Positions 27,050-37,216 are shown, counted from the first letter of the stretch. The stretch: 64,000 nucleotides of DNA from Collinsella aerofaciens (GCF_028206995.1 NZ_JAQLFL010000009.1:1-64000), one strand, 5' to 3'. Notes: generated by a model not told the origin, from the letters alone. Made by a program: numbers and translations.

Positions 27050-28609
27050 TTACTCCACCTCGCTCTGAGCGGTCTCGGTACCGAACACAGCGCGGTACAT
27101 CGGCGTCGCGTGAAGTTCCTCAGTGCTTTGCTCGAGCACGATGCCGGTCGCGGTCTCCACACCGTGCACGAGAGGCAACGGGGTGGCGATGCCAAACCAC
27201 AAGATCATGACAGCCAGGATGATTTCGGGGATAAGCATGAGCGCCGGGGCCTCATGCTTATCCATGCCCTGGGGCGCATGGCCGAATACCGACTTGAGTG
27301 CGATGCGGGTGAGCGCGGAGATGGCCACGGTAAGACCGAGGGCAACCACGACGACCAGCCACATGGGACCGGCGGTAACACCGGCGACAAAGGTCAGGAA
27401 CTCGGAGATAAACATGCCAAAGGGCGGGAAGGCACCAAGGCCGAGCAGCGCCAGGACGGCGAGCGCGGCGGTTGCGGGAGCAACCTCGACGACACCCTGG
27501 ATCTTAGCCAGGCTACGCGTGCCAAAAGCGTGCTGGATGTTGCCGGACACGCAGAAAGCAAGCGTCTTGGTAAAGCCGTGGAACACGCAGTGCAGCAGGG
27601 CCGCGGCGATACCCAGCGGGCCACCGATACCCAGGCACAGGGCGATAACGCCCACGTTCTCCACAGACGAGTACGCAAAGCGGCGCTTGAGGTCGTCCTG
27701 GCGAAACATCGAAAGTGCCGCCACCAAAATGGACAGCGTGCCGACGATCAACAGCAAAAGTTGCGGATACTCGGCGCCCACGGCCTGGATGGTAAAGCCG
27801 TAGAAGCGCATGATCACAAGCATGGCGCACTTAAGCAGCACGCCCGAAAGCAGGGCCGAGACAGGGCTCGGGGCCTGGGAGTGGGCATCGGGCAGCCAAG
27901 TGTGCATGGGGAACAGGCCGGCCTTGGTGCCAAAGCCGATCACGATAAACGCAAAGGCGAGGCGCATGAGCGTCGGGTCGAACTGGTCGGCATACGGCAG
28001 CACGCACGACAGGAATGCGGCCTCGTGGGCGTTGGGAATCACGTCGGCGGCGTTGGCGTAGATCAGCAGCGTACCGAACAGGCCAAAGGCCACGCCGGCG
28101 GTGCAGACCATCGCATACTTCCAAGAAGCCTCGAGGGCCGTCTTGTTCTTGTAGATACCCACGAGGAACACGGTGGAAAGCGTGGTTGCCTCCACGGCGG
28201 CCCACGTGAGAATCATGTTGTTGGACAGGCACGCGAGCAGCATGGTGAACACAAACAGGCTAAACAGCGCAAAATACTGCTTGGCGCGCTCGGCGGGCAT
28301 GGAGCCCTCCTCGATATCGGCCTTTACATAGGGCAGCGAGAACAGCCCCGTAAGAAAACCGATAAAGCCGATGAGCAGCACAAAGATGGCGCCCAGCGAA
28401 TCGAGGTGGAACCACAGGCCAAAAGCGCTCGCGGTGTCGCCGCTCATAAGGACGTCACCGGCCGTCATAATCGACAGCACCAGGACGGCTGCGACGGAGA
28501 CCAGGTTGAGACCGGCAAACACGTTATAGGACGTGTTCTTGGGCAAAAACGCCATGACGAGCGAGAACACCAAAGGAGTCGCGAGCAGGGCGAGAATCAA
28601 CGTTTCCAT
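27050..28609 (-). CDS. hyfF: Proton-translocating antiporter-like membrane subunit HyfF
   Basis: NuoN/M/L-type integral membrane protein, 519 residues with about 14 hydrophobic segments. The antiporter core shows LPDAHSQAPSPVSALLSG (about residues 227-244) with conserved charged residues, and HCVFHGFTKTLAF. It should form part of the ion-pumping arm of the complex. The order hyfE-hyfF-hyfG matches E. coli hyf. Confidence 0.9.
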   Translation of the reverse strand: METLILALLATPLVFSLVMAFLPKNTSYNVFAGLNLVSVAAVLVLSIMTAGDVLMSGDTASAFGLWFHLDSLGAIFVLLIGFIGFLTGLFSLPYVKADIEEGSMPAERAKQYFALFSLFVFTMLLACLSNNMILTWAAVEATTLSTVFLVGIYKNKTALEASWKYAMVCTAGVAFGLFGTLLIYANAADVIPNAHEAAFLSCVLPYADQFDPTLMRLAFAFIVIGFGTKAGLFPMHTWLPDAHSQAPSPVSALLSGVLLKCAMLVIMRFYGFTIQAVGAEYPQLLLLIVGTLSILVAALSMFRQDDLKRRFAYSSVENVGVIALCLGIGGPLGIAAALLHCVFHGFTKTLAFCVSGNIQHAFGTRSLAKIQGVVEVAPATAALAVLALLGLGAFPPFGMFISEFLTFVAGVTAGPMWLVVVVALGLTVAISALTRIALKSVFGHAPQGMDKHEAPALMLIPEIILAVMILWFGIATPLPLVHGVETATGIVLEQSTEELHATPMYRAVFGTETAQSEVE

Positions 28610-28612
28610 GGA

Positions 28613-29266
28613 CTACCCCCTCAGCTCGGACAGGTCGCGCGCATCGAGCGAGTGGGAGTCGTCCCAAATGCGACGCACGACGATGGACATGATGATGACG
28701 GCAAAGATGGCGTCGGTGGCGATACCGATCTCGATGATCTCGGGAGCGGTGGGGGCCAAAAGCGCAAGCGTCACATGGCTGCCGTTTTCCATAAGGCAGT
28801 ATCCAAAGATCTGCTTCATGATGTTGCGCTGCGAGATGATGCAGGTGAGGCCCACAAAGAAGTGAGCGAAGCTAATAGCGAGCGCAGGCGTTGCGACCTC
28901 GGCCGTGGGCAGGCTGATCTGCGTCACGACGGCAAAGCAAATCGCGACCTCGACGGCGATGATGCAGATGGCCCACGCGGGCTTAAGGCCAGCCTTGAGC
29001 GATGCGTCGCTCGGCTCACCCATCTTCTTGTACGCACGGTTGAGGATATAAGGGACCAGGACGACCTTGGTGATAAAGGCAGATCCGGCCCACATAAGCA
29101 GCTCCTGCGCACCGGTAGTGGCACCGAGCGTAGCGAGCAGCCCCACGAGCACCAGCGACTGCACCGCATACCAGTTGATGGCATGTTTGATGTTCTTGGA
29201 GACGACCACCATGGTGGACGTGACGATCAGAAGGCCGCCAAGGATGTTGACGATCGAATAACCCAT
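28613..29266 (-). CDS. hyfE: Membrane subunit HyfE (NuoK-like)
   Basis: 217 residues with about six to seven transmembrane segments (MGYSIVNILGGLLIVTSTM at the N-terminus). Homologous to HyfE of E. coli (216 residues), which is present in hydrogenase-4 but absent from hydrogenase-3. Its presence, together with hyfD and hyfF, assigns the operon to the Hyf type. It ends three bases before hyfF. Confidence 0.88.
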   Translation of the reverse strand: MGYSIVNILGGLLIVTSTMVVVSKNIKHAINWYAVQSLVLVGLLATLGATTGAQELLMWAGSAFITKVVLVPYILNRAYKKMGEPSDASLKAGLKPAWAICIIAVEVAICFAVVTQISLPTAEVATPALAISFAHFFVGLTCIISQRNIMKQIFGYCLMENGSHVTLALLAPTAPEIIEIGIATDAIFAVIIMSIVVRRIWDDSHSLDARDLSELRG

Positions 29267-29279
29267 GTCGTTCTACCTC

Positions 29280-30737
29280 CTAACCGATCCAGCTGGCCGA
29301 AAGCGGGCCGCTGACGATGACCATGATGATGAGCACGATGAACACGAACGCCATCGCGCGGGGAAGCGGGGCACCCGCAGCGACCTCTTCGCTCGGCTCG
29401 CCGGGCAGGCAATAGCCCATCCACTTAAGGAACCATGCAAAGGTGGCGACGGTCTCGGCGACCATAATGCACGCGAGCACCAGGATCGCGACGTTGCCGG
29501 CACCCACAGAAAAGCCGCCGGCGATGATCTGGAACTTCGAGAAGAACGTGTTCATGGGCGGCACGCCGGCAATGGCGAGCGCCGCGACACCAAAGCCCAC
29601 GCCCGAGATCGGGTACTTCTTTACGATGCCGCGAAGCTTGGGCAGCATACGCGTGCCGAGCGTAAAGGAGAACGAACCGGCGATCAGGAAGAACAGCGTC
29701 TTGGCGAAAGCGTGGTTAAAGATGTGGCACACGGCGCCGTCAAAGGCCAGCTGGCTGCCAAAGACCGAAAGGCCCAGACCAAAGAACACATAGGAGAGCT
29801 GGGCAATCGTGGAGAAGGCCAGCAGACGCTTCATGTCCTTTTGCGGCAGGTACATCAGGAAACCAAAGAGCATGGTGACCATGGCGTCGATAATGGCAAC
29901 CCAGCCCACGATCTCAGGAATCTCGCCGGCAGAGACGAGTGCACGCGCGAACACGCACACGCCGACTTTGACCATCGAGGCACCATGCAGGTAGGCCGAA
30001 ACAGGCGTCGGCGCCTCCATGGCCGAAGGCAGCCACATGTACATGGGAACCTGTGCGGACTTGGCCCAGGCCGCAAACAGCACGAGCAAAAGGACGATGG
30101 CCTTGAGCTTGGCGTCGAGGCCGGCAATCGCGGTAATGGCGAAGGTGCCGGTGTGGGCAAACACAATGGCGGCGCCCAGATACAGGCCGAGCGCACCGAT
30201 ATGCGTAATGATCAGGGCCTTCATGCCGGCCTTCTTGGCCGTAGGCGACATGTAGTAGCTAATGAGGCCCCAAGAGCACGCACCCGTGATCTCAAAGAAC
30301 ACGAGCTGGCCCAAAAGGGTCGAGCTGTACACGAGGCCGGCCATGGCGCCGATGAAGGTCGCGAGGTACGCGTAGAAGCGACGACGCGGCGCGTCGGGAT
30401 GCTCACGGTTATTCTCGCTCATATAGGGAATCGAATAGATCACGACAAGCAGGCCGATACCCACAAAGGCGGGCGCGAGCAGCGTGCTCATGCGATCGAA
30501 GGTGAATCCCATAACGAGGGTCTGCCCAAACGAGATCAGGGGGACCTGCGTGTCGGGCATGCCGGCGCCAGCGAAATTCGCGGCGAGGGCGATGGTGCAG
30601 ACCGTCGAGACGGCGGCACCCAAAACGCTGAACCACTTGGCGTACGGACGGGGGAACAGGGCGACGAGCACCGAGGCCACCATCGGGGCCGCGATAGCGA
30701 CCAAGCCGAGAAGGGACAGACTGACTGCAAATGACAT
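29280..30737 (-). CDS. hyfD: Proton-translocating antiporter-like membrane subunit HyfD
   Basis: 485 residues, NuoL/M/N family, about 14 hydrophobic segments. The conserved core shows MYMWLPSAMEAPTPVSAYLH (about residues 232-251) and HIFNHAFAKTLFFL. HyfD is the third antiporter-like subunit, unique to the longer hydrogenase-4 type. Sits between hyfC and hyfE with short gaps. Confidence 0.9.
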   Translation of the reverse strand: MSFAVSLSLLGLVAIAAPMVASVLVALFPRPYAKWFSVLGAAVSTVCTIALAANFAGAGMPDTQVPLISFGQTLVMGFTFDRMSTLLAPAFVGIGLLVVIYSIPYMSENNREHPDAPRRRFYAYLATFIGAMAGLVYSSTLLGQLVFFEITGACSWGLISYYMSPTAKKAGMKALIITHIGALGLYLGAAIVFAHTGTFAITAIAGLDAKLKAIVLLLVLFAAWAKSAQVPMYMWLPSAMEAPTPVSAYLHGASMVKVGVCVFARALVSAGEIPEIVGWVAIIDAMVTMLFGFLMYLPQKDMKRLLAFSTIAQLSYVFFGLGLSVFGSQLAFDGAVCHIFNHAFAKTLFFLIAGSFSFTLGTRMLPKLRGIVKKYPISGVGFGVAALAIAGVPPMNTFFSKFQIIAGGFSVGAGNVAILVLACIMVAETVATFAWFLKWMGYCLPGEPSEEVAAGAPLPRAMAFVFIVLIIMVIVSGPLSASWIG

Positions 30738-30752
30738 TGTTTCTCCCTTCTC

Positions 30753-31679
30753 CTACACGCCGACGACCACGAAGACAAACGCCAGAACGGCGATGCCCAC
30801 GACGGCCCAGGTCTGATTACCGAGCACCTTAAAACGCGAACGCGAGCAGGAGTTCTCGATCACGCCGCACACGACAAAGTCGATCAGGCACTTCACCAGG
30901 AAGATGACCGCACCCAGAACGGCGGCGGCGCCCACGGTCGCGGGCTCGCCCCAGGGGACGAAGATCGCGCAGAACCAGGCGACGACCAGGACCTGCTTCA
31001 TGGACATGGCGAGCTTTGCCATCGCAAGCGACGGGCCGGAAAGCTCGGCGAGCGGACCTTCCTGAAGCTCTTGCTCGGCCTCGGCCTGATCAAACGGCAG
31101 CTTGCCGAGTTCCATGTAGCAGGCGATCGCAAAGGCGATGCCAGCGAGGATCACGGCGACCGGCGCGTCGATGGCGCCCGTCATGATGTGCTGACCCATG
31201 GTGGCGATGTCGGTGGAACCGCACACCAGGGCGGCGGCAAACAGCGCCAGCAGCATGGACGGCTCGATGAGCACGCTCATGAGCAGCTCGCGGACACCGC
31301 CGATACCGGCATAGGCGTTGGACGAATCCACACCGCAGAGGGCGAAGAAGAAGCGGGCGAGCGCCAGGCTGTACATGATGGTGATGGCGTCACCAAAGAC
31401 CGGGATGGGGCTTTGTGCCGTAAAGAGCGGCAGGCCCATCGCGAGCATAAAGGCGACGGCGAAGAACAGCGGCGGCATAATGCGCAGCGCAAAGCTCGCG
31501 TCCTCGCTCTGGGACTCGGGGCGCGCAAAGAGCTTGGTCAGGTCGCGGTAGTCCTGCATGATGCTGGGGCCGCGACGGTTGTGCATCTTGGCGCGGATCA
31601 CGCGGCCGAGACCGGAGAAGAACGGCGCAACGGCCATGACGACCACGCCCTGCAGAACGGCAAGTACGATGTTGTTCAT
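30753..31679 (-). CDS. hyfC: Membrane anchor subunit HyfC/HycD-like (NuoH family)
   Basis: 308 residues with about eight transmembrane segments. NuoH-family signatures include RRGPSIMQDYRDLTKLFARP (about residues 36-55) and the acidic loop MELGKLPFDQAEAEQELQEG. This subunit links the hydrogenase soluble arm to the ion-pumping membrane arm. Confidence 0.93.
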   Translation of the reverse strand: MNNIVLAVLQGVVVMAVAPFFSGLGRVIRAKMHNRRGPSIMQDYRDLTKLFARPESQSEDASFALRIMPPLFFAVAFMLAMGLPLFTAQSPIPVFGDAITIMYSLALARFFFALCGVDSSNAYAGIGGVRELLMSVLIEPSMLLALFAAALVCGSTDIATMGQHIMTGAIDAPVAVILAGIAFAIACYMELGKLPFDQAEAEQELQEGPLAELSGPSLAMAKLAMSMKQVLVVAWFCAIFVPWGEPATVGAAAVLGAVIFLVKCLIDFVVCGVIENSCSRSRFKVLGNQTWAVVGIAVLAFVFVVVGV

Positions 31680-31691
31680 GCTCTCCCCTCC

Positions 31692-33710
31692 TTAACCCAT
31701 TTGCACGGCGAGCATGAGGAACACCACGAGTGCCGCGACGATGTAGCAGATATAGATGCTGTAGTTGCCGCCCTCGAGCTTAGTCGCGAGGTCGGCGAGC
31801 TTCTCGACACCCTTATGCGGGGCATCGACGAGAACCTTGTCGGGTACGGGCTCCACAGCCTCAGCCACACCGATGAGCTTCTGGAAGAAGTGCGCGATGG
31901 ACCAGCAGACGGCCGTGCAGCGGTCGCGCAGCGTGTAGAGCGGCTGCATAAACCAGGACACCTCGGAGGCAAAGGTCGTGGCCACGACGGGCATATGCTC
32001 GTTGGGAGCATAGCCGCATGCCCACGGCTGGGACTTCTGCACCTTGCCGACGGTCTTGAGCTTGCGATAACCGCAGGCAAGGCCGACAAGCACCACGAGC
32101 GCAATGGCGATCGCAGGCGTGGAGGTGGCAGCGCCGGAGTATTGGTTCATGAGCTCCATGCCCTCGGCGGCAAACACGCCACCGTACGGATGCAGCACGG
32201 ACGCGGCGACATCGACCAACATGGGCGCGATCACGGGAGCGCCAATGCCCAGCACGACGCAGATGGCCGCGAGCAGGCCCTGCGCAAACACCATAGGGGC
32301 GGGAACCTCCTTGGCATTGGCCGCGGCCTCGGAGCGGGGCGCGGAGGCAAAGGAGACGCCATAGGCCTTGACGAAGCACGTGACAGCCAGCGCGCCGGTA
32401 ATGGCAAGCGCGACGGCAGCGAACACGGCCACGATCATGACGGCCTTGTCACCCTGCATGGCGGCATTAAACAGCGACTGGTAGGTAAACCACTCAGACA
32501 CAAAGCCGTTGAAGGGCGGGATGGCCGAGATGGCAAGCGCGCCAACGAGGAAGCAGATGGCCGTTGCCGGCATACGACGGAACAGGCCGCCCATCTTCTC
32601 CATATTGCGCGTACCCGTGGAGTACAGCAGCGCACCGGCGCCCAAGAACAGCTCGCCCTTAAACATCGCGTGGTTAAACGTGTGGTAGAGGGCGGCCATC
32701 AGAGCCAGGACGGCGATGCCGACAGAGTTGAGCGCCATGGCAGCCATGGAGGCGCCGACGCCTAGCAGAATGATGCCGATGTTCTCGACGGAGTGATAGG
32801 CCAGCAGGCGCTTGATGTCATGCTCCTGCAGGGCGAAGGCCACGCCGAGGACCGACGAGATCGCACCGAAGACCATGACCATAAGGCCCCACCAGACCTG
32901 AACGCCCGAGGCGGAGAGCAGGTCGAGACCCACCTTGAGGATACCGAAGATACCGATCTTGATCATGCCGCCGGACATGAGGGCCGACACGTTGGACGGC
33001 GCCTCGGGATGCGCCTTGGGCAGCCAGCCGTGCAGCGGGATGATACCGGCCTTGGCGCCAAAGCCAAAGAAGGCGAGCACGAAGCACACGGATGCGACGA
33101 CGGGGCTAAACTGCGTGGCGCGGAAATCCGCAAAGGCAAACGAGCCGCCGGCGAAGTTGGTCATGGTGAGGAAGCTCGCCATGATGAGCACAAAGCCCAC
33201 GTGCGCGATCACAAAGTAGAGCCAACCGCCATGGATGGAGTTCTCGTTCTCCTCGATCACGACCAGGAAGTACGAGGTCAGCGACATGAGCTCAAAGGCG
33301 ACCAGGAACCAAAACACGTTGTCGGCGGTGATGACGAGCATCATGGACGCCACGAAGGTGTTAAAGAAGAAGCCGGCGCGGCCCTTTTTGCCCGGGTACT
33401 CATCAAAGTAGTTGAGACCGTAGATCGAACCGGCAAACGCGAGCACCGAGATGAGCGCCACGAACAGGCCGGACAGCTGATTGAGCAGCAGCTGGAAATG
33501 GGCAAACGGGAAGAACACGATGGTGTCGACCGACGTGACATCGCCCAGCACGGCCTGGATACCGGCCACGAACGAAAGCACCGCGGCGACGGCGCCGATA
33601 AGGCAGCCGGCGGTCTTGGCGGCGTTATCGGCCTTGATCAGCAGAACCGAGGCGAGCGCACCGATGCACGAGACGGCAAGCGATGCGATAAACAGCGTCA
33701 TGCTATCCAT
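31692..33710 (-). CDS. hyfB: Antiporter-like membrane subunit HyfB/HycC-like (NuoL family)
   Basis: 672 residues, matching the length of E. coli HyfB. Core motifs GIIPLHGWLPKAHPEAPSNV (about residues 222-241) and YHTFNHAMFKGELFLGAGAL are present, with about 16 hydrophobic segments and a C-terminal segment. Its start overlaps the end of hyfA by eight bases. Confidence 0.93.
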   Translation of the reverse strand: MDSMTLFIASLAVSCIGALASVLLIKADNAAKTAGCLIGAVAAVLSFVAGIQAVLGDVTSVDTIVFFPFAHFQLLLNQLSGLFVALISVLAFAGSIYGLNYFDEYPGKKGRAGFFFNTFVASMMLVITADNVFWFLVAFELMSLTSYFLVVIEENENSIHGGWLYFVIAHVGFVLIMASFLTMTNFAGGSFAFADFRATQFSPVVASVCFVLAFFGFGAKAGIIPLHGWLPKAHPEAPSNVSALMSGGMIKIGIFGILKVGLDLLSASGVQVWWGLMVMVFGAISSVLGVAFALQEHDIKRLLAYHSVENIGIILLGVGASMAAMALNSVGIAVLALMAALYHTFNHAMFKGELFLGAGALLYSTGTRNMEKMGGLFRRMPATAICFLVGALAISAIPPFNGFVSEWFTYQSLFNAAMQGDKAVMIVAVFAAVALAITGALAVTCFVKAYGVSFASAPRSEAAANAKEVPAPMVFAQGLLAAICVVLGIGAPVIAPMLVDVAASVLHPYGGVFAAEGMELMNQYSGAATSTPAIAIALVVLVGLACGYRKLKTVGKVQKSQPWACGYAPNEHMPVVATTFASEVSWFMQPLYTLRDRCTAVCWSIAHFFQKLIGVAEAVEPVPDKVLVDAPHKGVEKLADLATKLEGGNYSIYICYIVAALVVFLMLAVQMG

Positions 33711-34320
33711 TGTTTACGCTCCCTTCTGCTTTCTCGGACAGGCCCTGGGCCACAGCGGTAACGTCGACGACCGGACCGTTTTCGATCGAGCGCAGGCGCT
33801 TGGCCTCATCGAGCTCGCGATCGGCCGCGCCGCCCATGACGGTCAGTGCCTTGGTGGGGCACGCCGCCACACAATGCGGGCCGTCCGGATCGAAGGCGCA
33901 CAGGTCGCACTTGATGGCGCAGGTGTACTGGCCGGGAGCCCACGTAAGCAGGCTGCTCAGGGACTTAGGATACGAAGGCGTCGGGTCGCACATGCCTGCG
34001 ACACCGGCGATAGACGTGCCATCGGGATGGATGGCTCCGAAGGGGCACGCGATGGCGCACAGCCTGCACCCGATGCACTCCTGCTCCTTGACGTGGATGC
34101 GGTCGCCATCGTGCTCGATGGCATTCACCGGGCAAACCTCGGCGCAGGGGGCACCCTCGCAATGGTGGCAGGCAAGGGCGGCCGAAATACCGCCGGTCTT
34201 CACGAGCGCCAGGCGCGGCGTATCCTGAAGACCCTGCATCCGGTGGGCGTCGGCACAGGCGGACTGGCATGTTCCGCAGCCGATGCACCTCTCCGGGTTG
34301 ATGTCGATGAAGCGGTTCAT
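33703..34320 (-). CDS. hyfA: Four-cluster ferredoxin HyfA-like subunit
   Basis: 205 residues with four [4Fe-4S] motifs: CIGCGTCQSACA (about residues 12-23), CHHCEGAPCAEVCP, CIGCRLCAIACP and CDLCAFDPDGPHCVAACP. The opening MNRFIDI matches E. coli HyfA (MNRFV). ATG 34320 is chosen over the in-frame ATG two codons earlier because GGAAG is well spaced to it. It relays electrons between FdhF and the hydrogenase. Confidence 0.92.
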   Translation of the reverse strand: MNRFIDINPERCIGCGTCQSACADAHRMQGLQDTPRLALVKTGGISAALACHHCEGAPCAEVCPVNAIEHDGDRIHVKEQECIGCRLCAIACPFGAIHPDGTSIAGVAGMCDPTPSYPKSLSSLLTWAPGQYTCAIKCDLCAFDPDGPHCVAACPTKALTVMGGAADRELDEAKRLRSIENGPVVDVTAVAQGLSEKAEGSVNNG

Positions 34321-34342
34321 CCCCACTTCCTTTCAAAATAAC

Positions 34343-34377
34343 GGGCCGGGCTCCCGAACGTACGGGACGCCCGGCCC
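34343..34377 (-). repeat. Intercistronic hairpin between fdhF and hyfA
   Basis: Arms GGGCCGGGC (34343-34351) and GCCCGGCCC (34369-34377) surround a 17-base loop. On the minus strand it lies just past the fdhF stop codon and is followed by GTTATTTTG. It may be a partial terminator or an mRNA-stabilising cap that sets the fdhF to hyf ratio. Confidence 0.65.
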
Positions 34378-34398
34378 AAAAAGCCAACGAGAACGGGA

Positions 34399-36621
34399 CT
34401 ACACGATTTGATTCACGTGCGTCTCGTCGTCGAACTTGGCGACGCCGGGCTCAACATCCTGGGGAGCGGCGGCGTCCACCAGAGCCTGCTTGAGCTCGGT
34501 GTACTGACGTTCGACCTCGCCCTCTGCCCAGACCTGGTCGGCAATGGCGTCGACCTGGCAGGCGGAGAACTTGTCCTCGGGCGTATGCGAGACCGGGTCG
34601 ACCTTGTGCATGGTCAGCTCGTTGCACTTGCCGATCCACCACTGGTAGGTCATATAGACCGTGCCCTTGTTGATGCGGTCGCTCACGTCGGCGCGGCTGT
34701 ATACCTGGCCGCGGCGGCTGTGGATCGAGACGATGTCGCCATTCTTGATGCCGCGTGCCTGGGCGTCCGCGGGATTCATGCGGACAAAGCCGGGCTCGTC
34801 GGCAAGCAGTGCCAGCGTCTTGCAGTTGCCGGTCATCGAGCGGCAGCTGTAGTGGCCGACCTCGCGGACGGTGCACAGGATGAGCGGGTACTCATCGTCG
34901 GGAAGCTCGGAGGGCGCCTCCCAGTCGTGTGCCATCAGGTTGGCGCGGCCGTCCTTGGTGGTGAACTTGCCACCAGCGAACATGTCGGGCGTACCGTGGT
35001 CGTTCACATCGGTGCTCTTGACGGGCCACTGGGCGTAACCGCCCTCGGGAGCCATCTTCTCGTAGGTCGCGCCCACAAAGTTGGGGCACAGGCTAATGCA
35101 CTCGTTCCAGATCTGCTCGGTGTTGTCGTAGTGCATGGGATAGCCCATGCGCGTAGACAGGTCCGCGAAGATCTCCCAGTCGTGACGGCACTCGCCCTTG
35201 GGCGGAACGGCCGCGTCAAAGTGCTGGAAGCTACGGTCGGATGCGGTAAAGACACCCTCGTGCTCGCCCCAAGAGGTAGCGGGCAGGATGACGTCGGCGA
35301 GCATGGTCGTCTGCGTCATAAAGATGTCCTGGCAAATGAACAGATCCAGCTCGGAGAGCGTCTTGCGCATACCGGCCGAATCGGGCTCGGTCTGCACCGG
35401 GTCCTCGCCGTAGTTGTAGAAGCAGTGCACCTTGCCCTCGTCGACCAGGTGGCCCAGATCGGTGAGCTTGTAGCCCTCCTCGAGCGGGAGCTTCTCCTCG
35501 GGCACGCCCCAGGCCTTGGCGAACTTGGCGCGCGCGGCCGGGTCGGTGACCTTTTGATAGCCAGGGTACAGGTTGGGCAGCATGCCCATATCGCAGGAGC
35601 CCTGGACGTTATTCTGACCGCGCACGGGCGCGAGGCCGGAATTGGGTTTGCCGATCTGGCCGGCAACGCAGGCGATGGAGGCGATGGTGTGCACCGTCTT
35701 CAGGTTCTGCTTCTGCTGGCATACGCCCATGCCCCAGCCAATGATGGCAGAGGGCTTCGCCGTGGCGTACATCTCGGCAGCTTGGTGGATCAACGCGGGC
35801 TCGACACCCGTGATGTCCTGTACGGATTCGGGAGTGTAGTTCTTGATGGTCTCCCACCACTCGTCAAAGCCGTTCGTGTGCTCGGCGACGAATTCCTTGT
35901 CGTAGAGGCCATCGTTGACCAAGCAGTTGGCAAAGGCGTTGAGGAACGCGACGTTGCAACCGTTCTTGATCGGAAGGTAGAGATCGGCGATACGCGCGGT
36001 TTCGATATGGCGCGGGTCGGCGACGATGATCTTGCAACCCTTTTCTTTGGCTCGCACGATACGCCTTGCGACGATGGGGTGCGAATCGGCAGGGTTATAG
36101 CCGAAGAGGAAAATGCAGCCCGCATCCTCCATACCGGGGATGGAGCATGACATGCAACCTGAACCAACCGTGTCCATCAGACCGAGGACAGTAGGGCCGT
36201 GTCAAGTACGGGCGCAGTTGTCTACGCTGTGGGTGCCGATGCACGCACGCGTAAACTTCTGCATGACGTAGTTCGCCTCATTGCCGCCGCCTCGCGAAGA
36301 GCCGGTGGTCATGACAGCGTTAGGACCATATTCGTCAATTATGGCCTGCATCTTAGATGCGGTGAAATCCAGCGCCTCGTCCCAGCTTACGCGCTCAAGA
36401 TCCGCGCCCTTAGTGCGGCGGATCATCGGGTGCAGTACGCGAGGAGTCAAGATCTTGGTGTCGTTGATGAAGTCGTAGCCGCTCATGCCCTTAAGGCACA
36501 GCTCGCCCTGATTGGTGATGCCGTTGAGCGGTTCGGTACCCACGACCTGGCCGTTTTGGACCAGGAGGTTAAACTGGCAACCGGCGCCGCAGTACGGGCA
36601 GATCACTTTATGCTTCTCCAT
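34399..36621 (-). CDS. fdhF: Formate dehydrogenase H, selenocysteine-containing
   Basis: Oxidises formate to CO2 at a Mo-bis-MGD centre and passes electrons to the hydrogenase. The gene reads through an in-frame TGA at 36202-36204, codon 140, giving 740 residues. The context NCART-Sec-HGPTV is the E. coli FdhF active site at the same residue number. The [4Fe-4S] ligands C8, C11 and C15 are in CPYCGAGC. TVREVGHYSCRSMTGNC near the C-terminus is an FdhF signature. ATG 36621 follows GGAAGGAGGGTGTC. A stop-based gene caller would split this into 36202-36729 and 34399-36177. Confidence 0.96.
36172..36189 (-). promoter_or_regulatory. SECIS-like hairpin of fdhF
   Basis: Downstream of the Sec TGA, GTCC and GGAC pair around TCGGTCTGAT. 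The GGTCT in the loop starts 18 bases after the TGA. The E. coli fdhF SECIS has the same GGTCT apical loop at the same spacing, as recalled from the known sequence. Confidence 0.8.
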
Positions 36622-36697
36622 GACACCCTCCTTCCTTTCTCTGCTACCGAGTAATCGGTACGTATATGACAATCGTTGGGCTTGTATGGCCGCCCGT

Positions 36698-37216
36698 CTA
36701 CGCCTCGTTTTCGATGGTGGCGCGGGCACGCTCGGCAGTCAGTTCTGCCAGGCGCTCCTCGTCTACCAGGGTGAGGCCCTTGGTCGGGCACGCCTCGGCA
36801 CACGCCGGACCGCCGGGACGGTCCACGCACAGGTCGCACTTGAGCACGAAGCTCTTAGTCTGCGAACCCACGCGCACGTCGCCCATCAAGACGGGGACCT
36901 GCGTGGTCGCCACGCTCACGGCGCCAAAGGGGCATGCCATGACGCAGCTCTTGCAGCCGATGCAGTTGTCCTCGTTGACGCCGATGCGATGGTTCTTTGG
37001 ATCAAAGAACAAGGCGCCCGTGGGGCAGGCCTTGGCGCACGGAGCGTCCTCGCAGTGGTGACATGCCACCGGCGCGGAAATCTCGTAGGTGCGCGTTACG
37101 CGCAAGCGAGGTGCGGCGATGTTGCCGGGAATATCGTGTGCCTCGATGCACGCCGCCATACAGGTTTGGCACCCAATGCAGCGTGAAGAATCAGCCACGA
37201 CTCGTTTATTGCCCAT
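36698..37216 (-). CDS. Four-cluster ferredoxin, HycB/HydN-like
   Basis: 172 residues with four [4Fe-4S] motifs: CIGCQTCMAACI (about residues 14-25), CHHCEDAPCAKACP, CIGCKSCVMACP and CDLCVDRPGGPACAEACP. The likely role is the electron-transfer partner of FdhF. It heads the operon, 76 bases upstream of fdhF. ATG 37216 is chosen because CAGGAGGGAGTGAACAAC precedes it; a GTG 36 codons upstream is in frame but has no family homology. HydN and HycB are similar enough that the exact name is uncertain. Confidence 0.87.
   Translation of the reverse strand: MGNKRVVADSSRCIGCQTCMAACIEAHDIPGNIAAPRLRVTRTYEISAPVACHHCEDAPCAKACPTGALFFDPKNHRIGVNEDNCIGCKSCVMACPFGAVSVATTQVPVLMGDVRVGSQTKSFVLKCDLCVDRPGGPACAEACPTKGLTLVDEERLAELTAERARATIENEA

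Noticed and set aside
25073..29314. Very long open frame on the plus strand (1413 codons) opposite the hydrogenase genes
   Set aside because: It lies wholly antisense to clearly recognised hyf genes, has a low-complexity His/Gly/Asp/Arg-rich translation and no domain. High-GC codon bias on the real strand produces such shadows; the same holds for 1801-4557 and 8994-11870.
36178..36201. fdhF as a broken or frameshifted gene in two pieces
   Set aside because: The break is a single in-frame TGA at the known selenocysteine site with a SECIS-like hairpin, and all insertion genes are present in the window.
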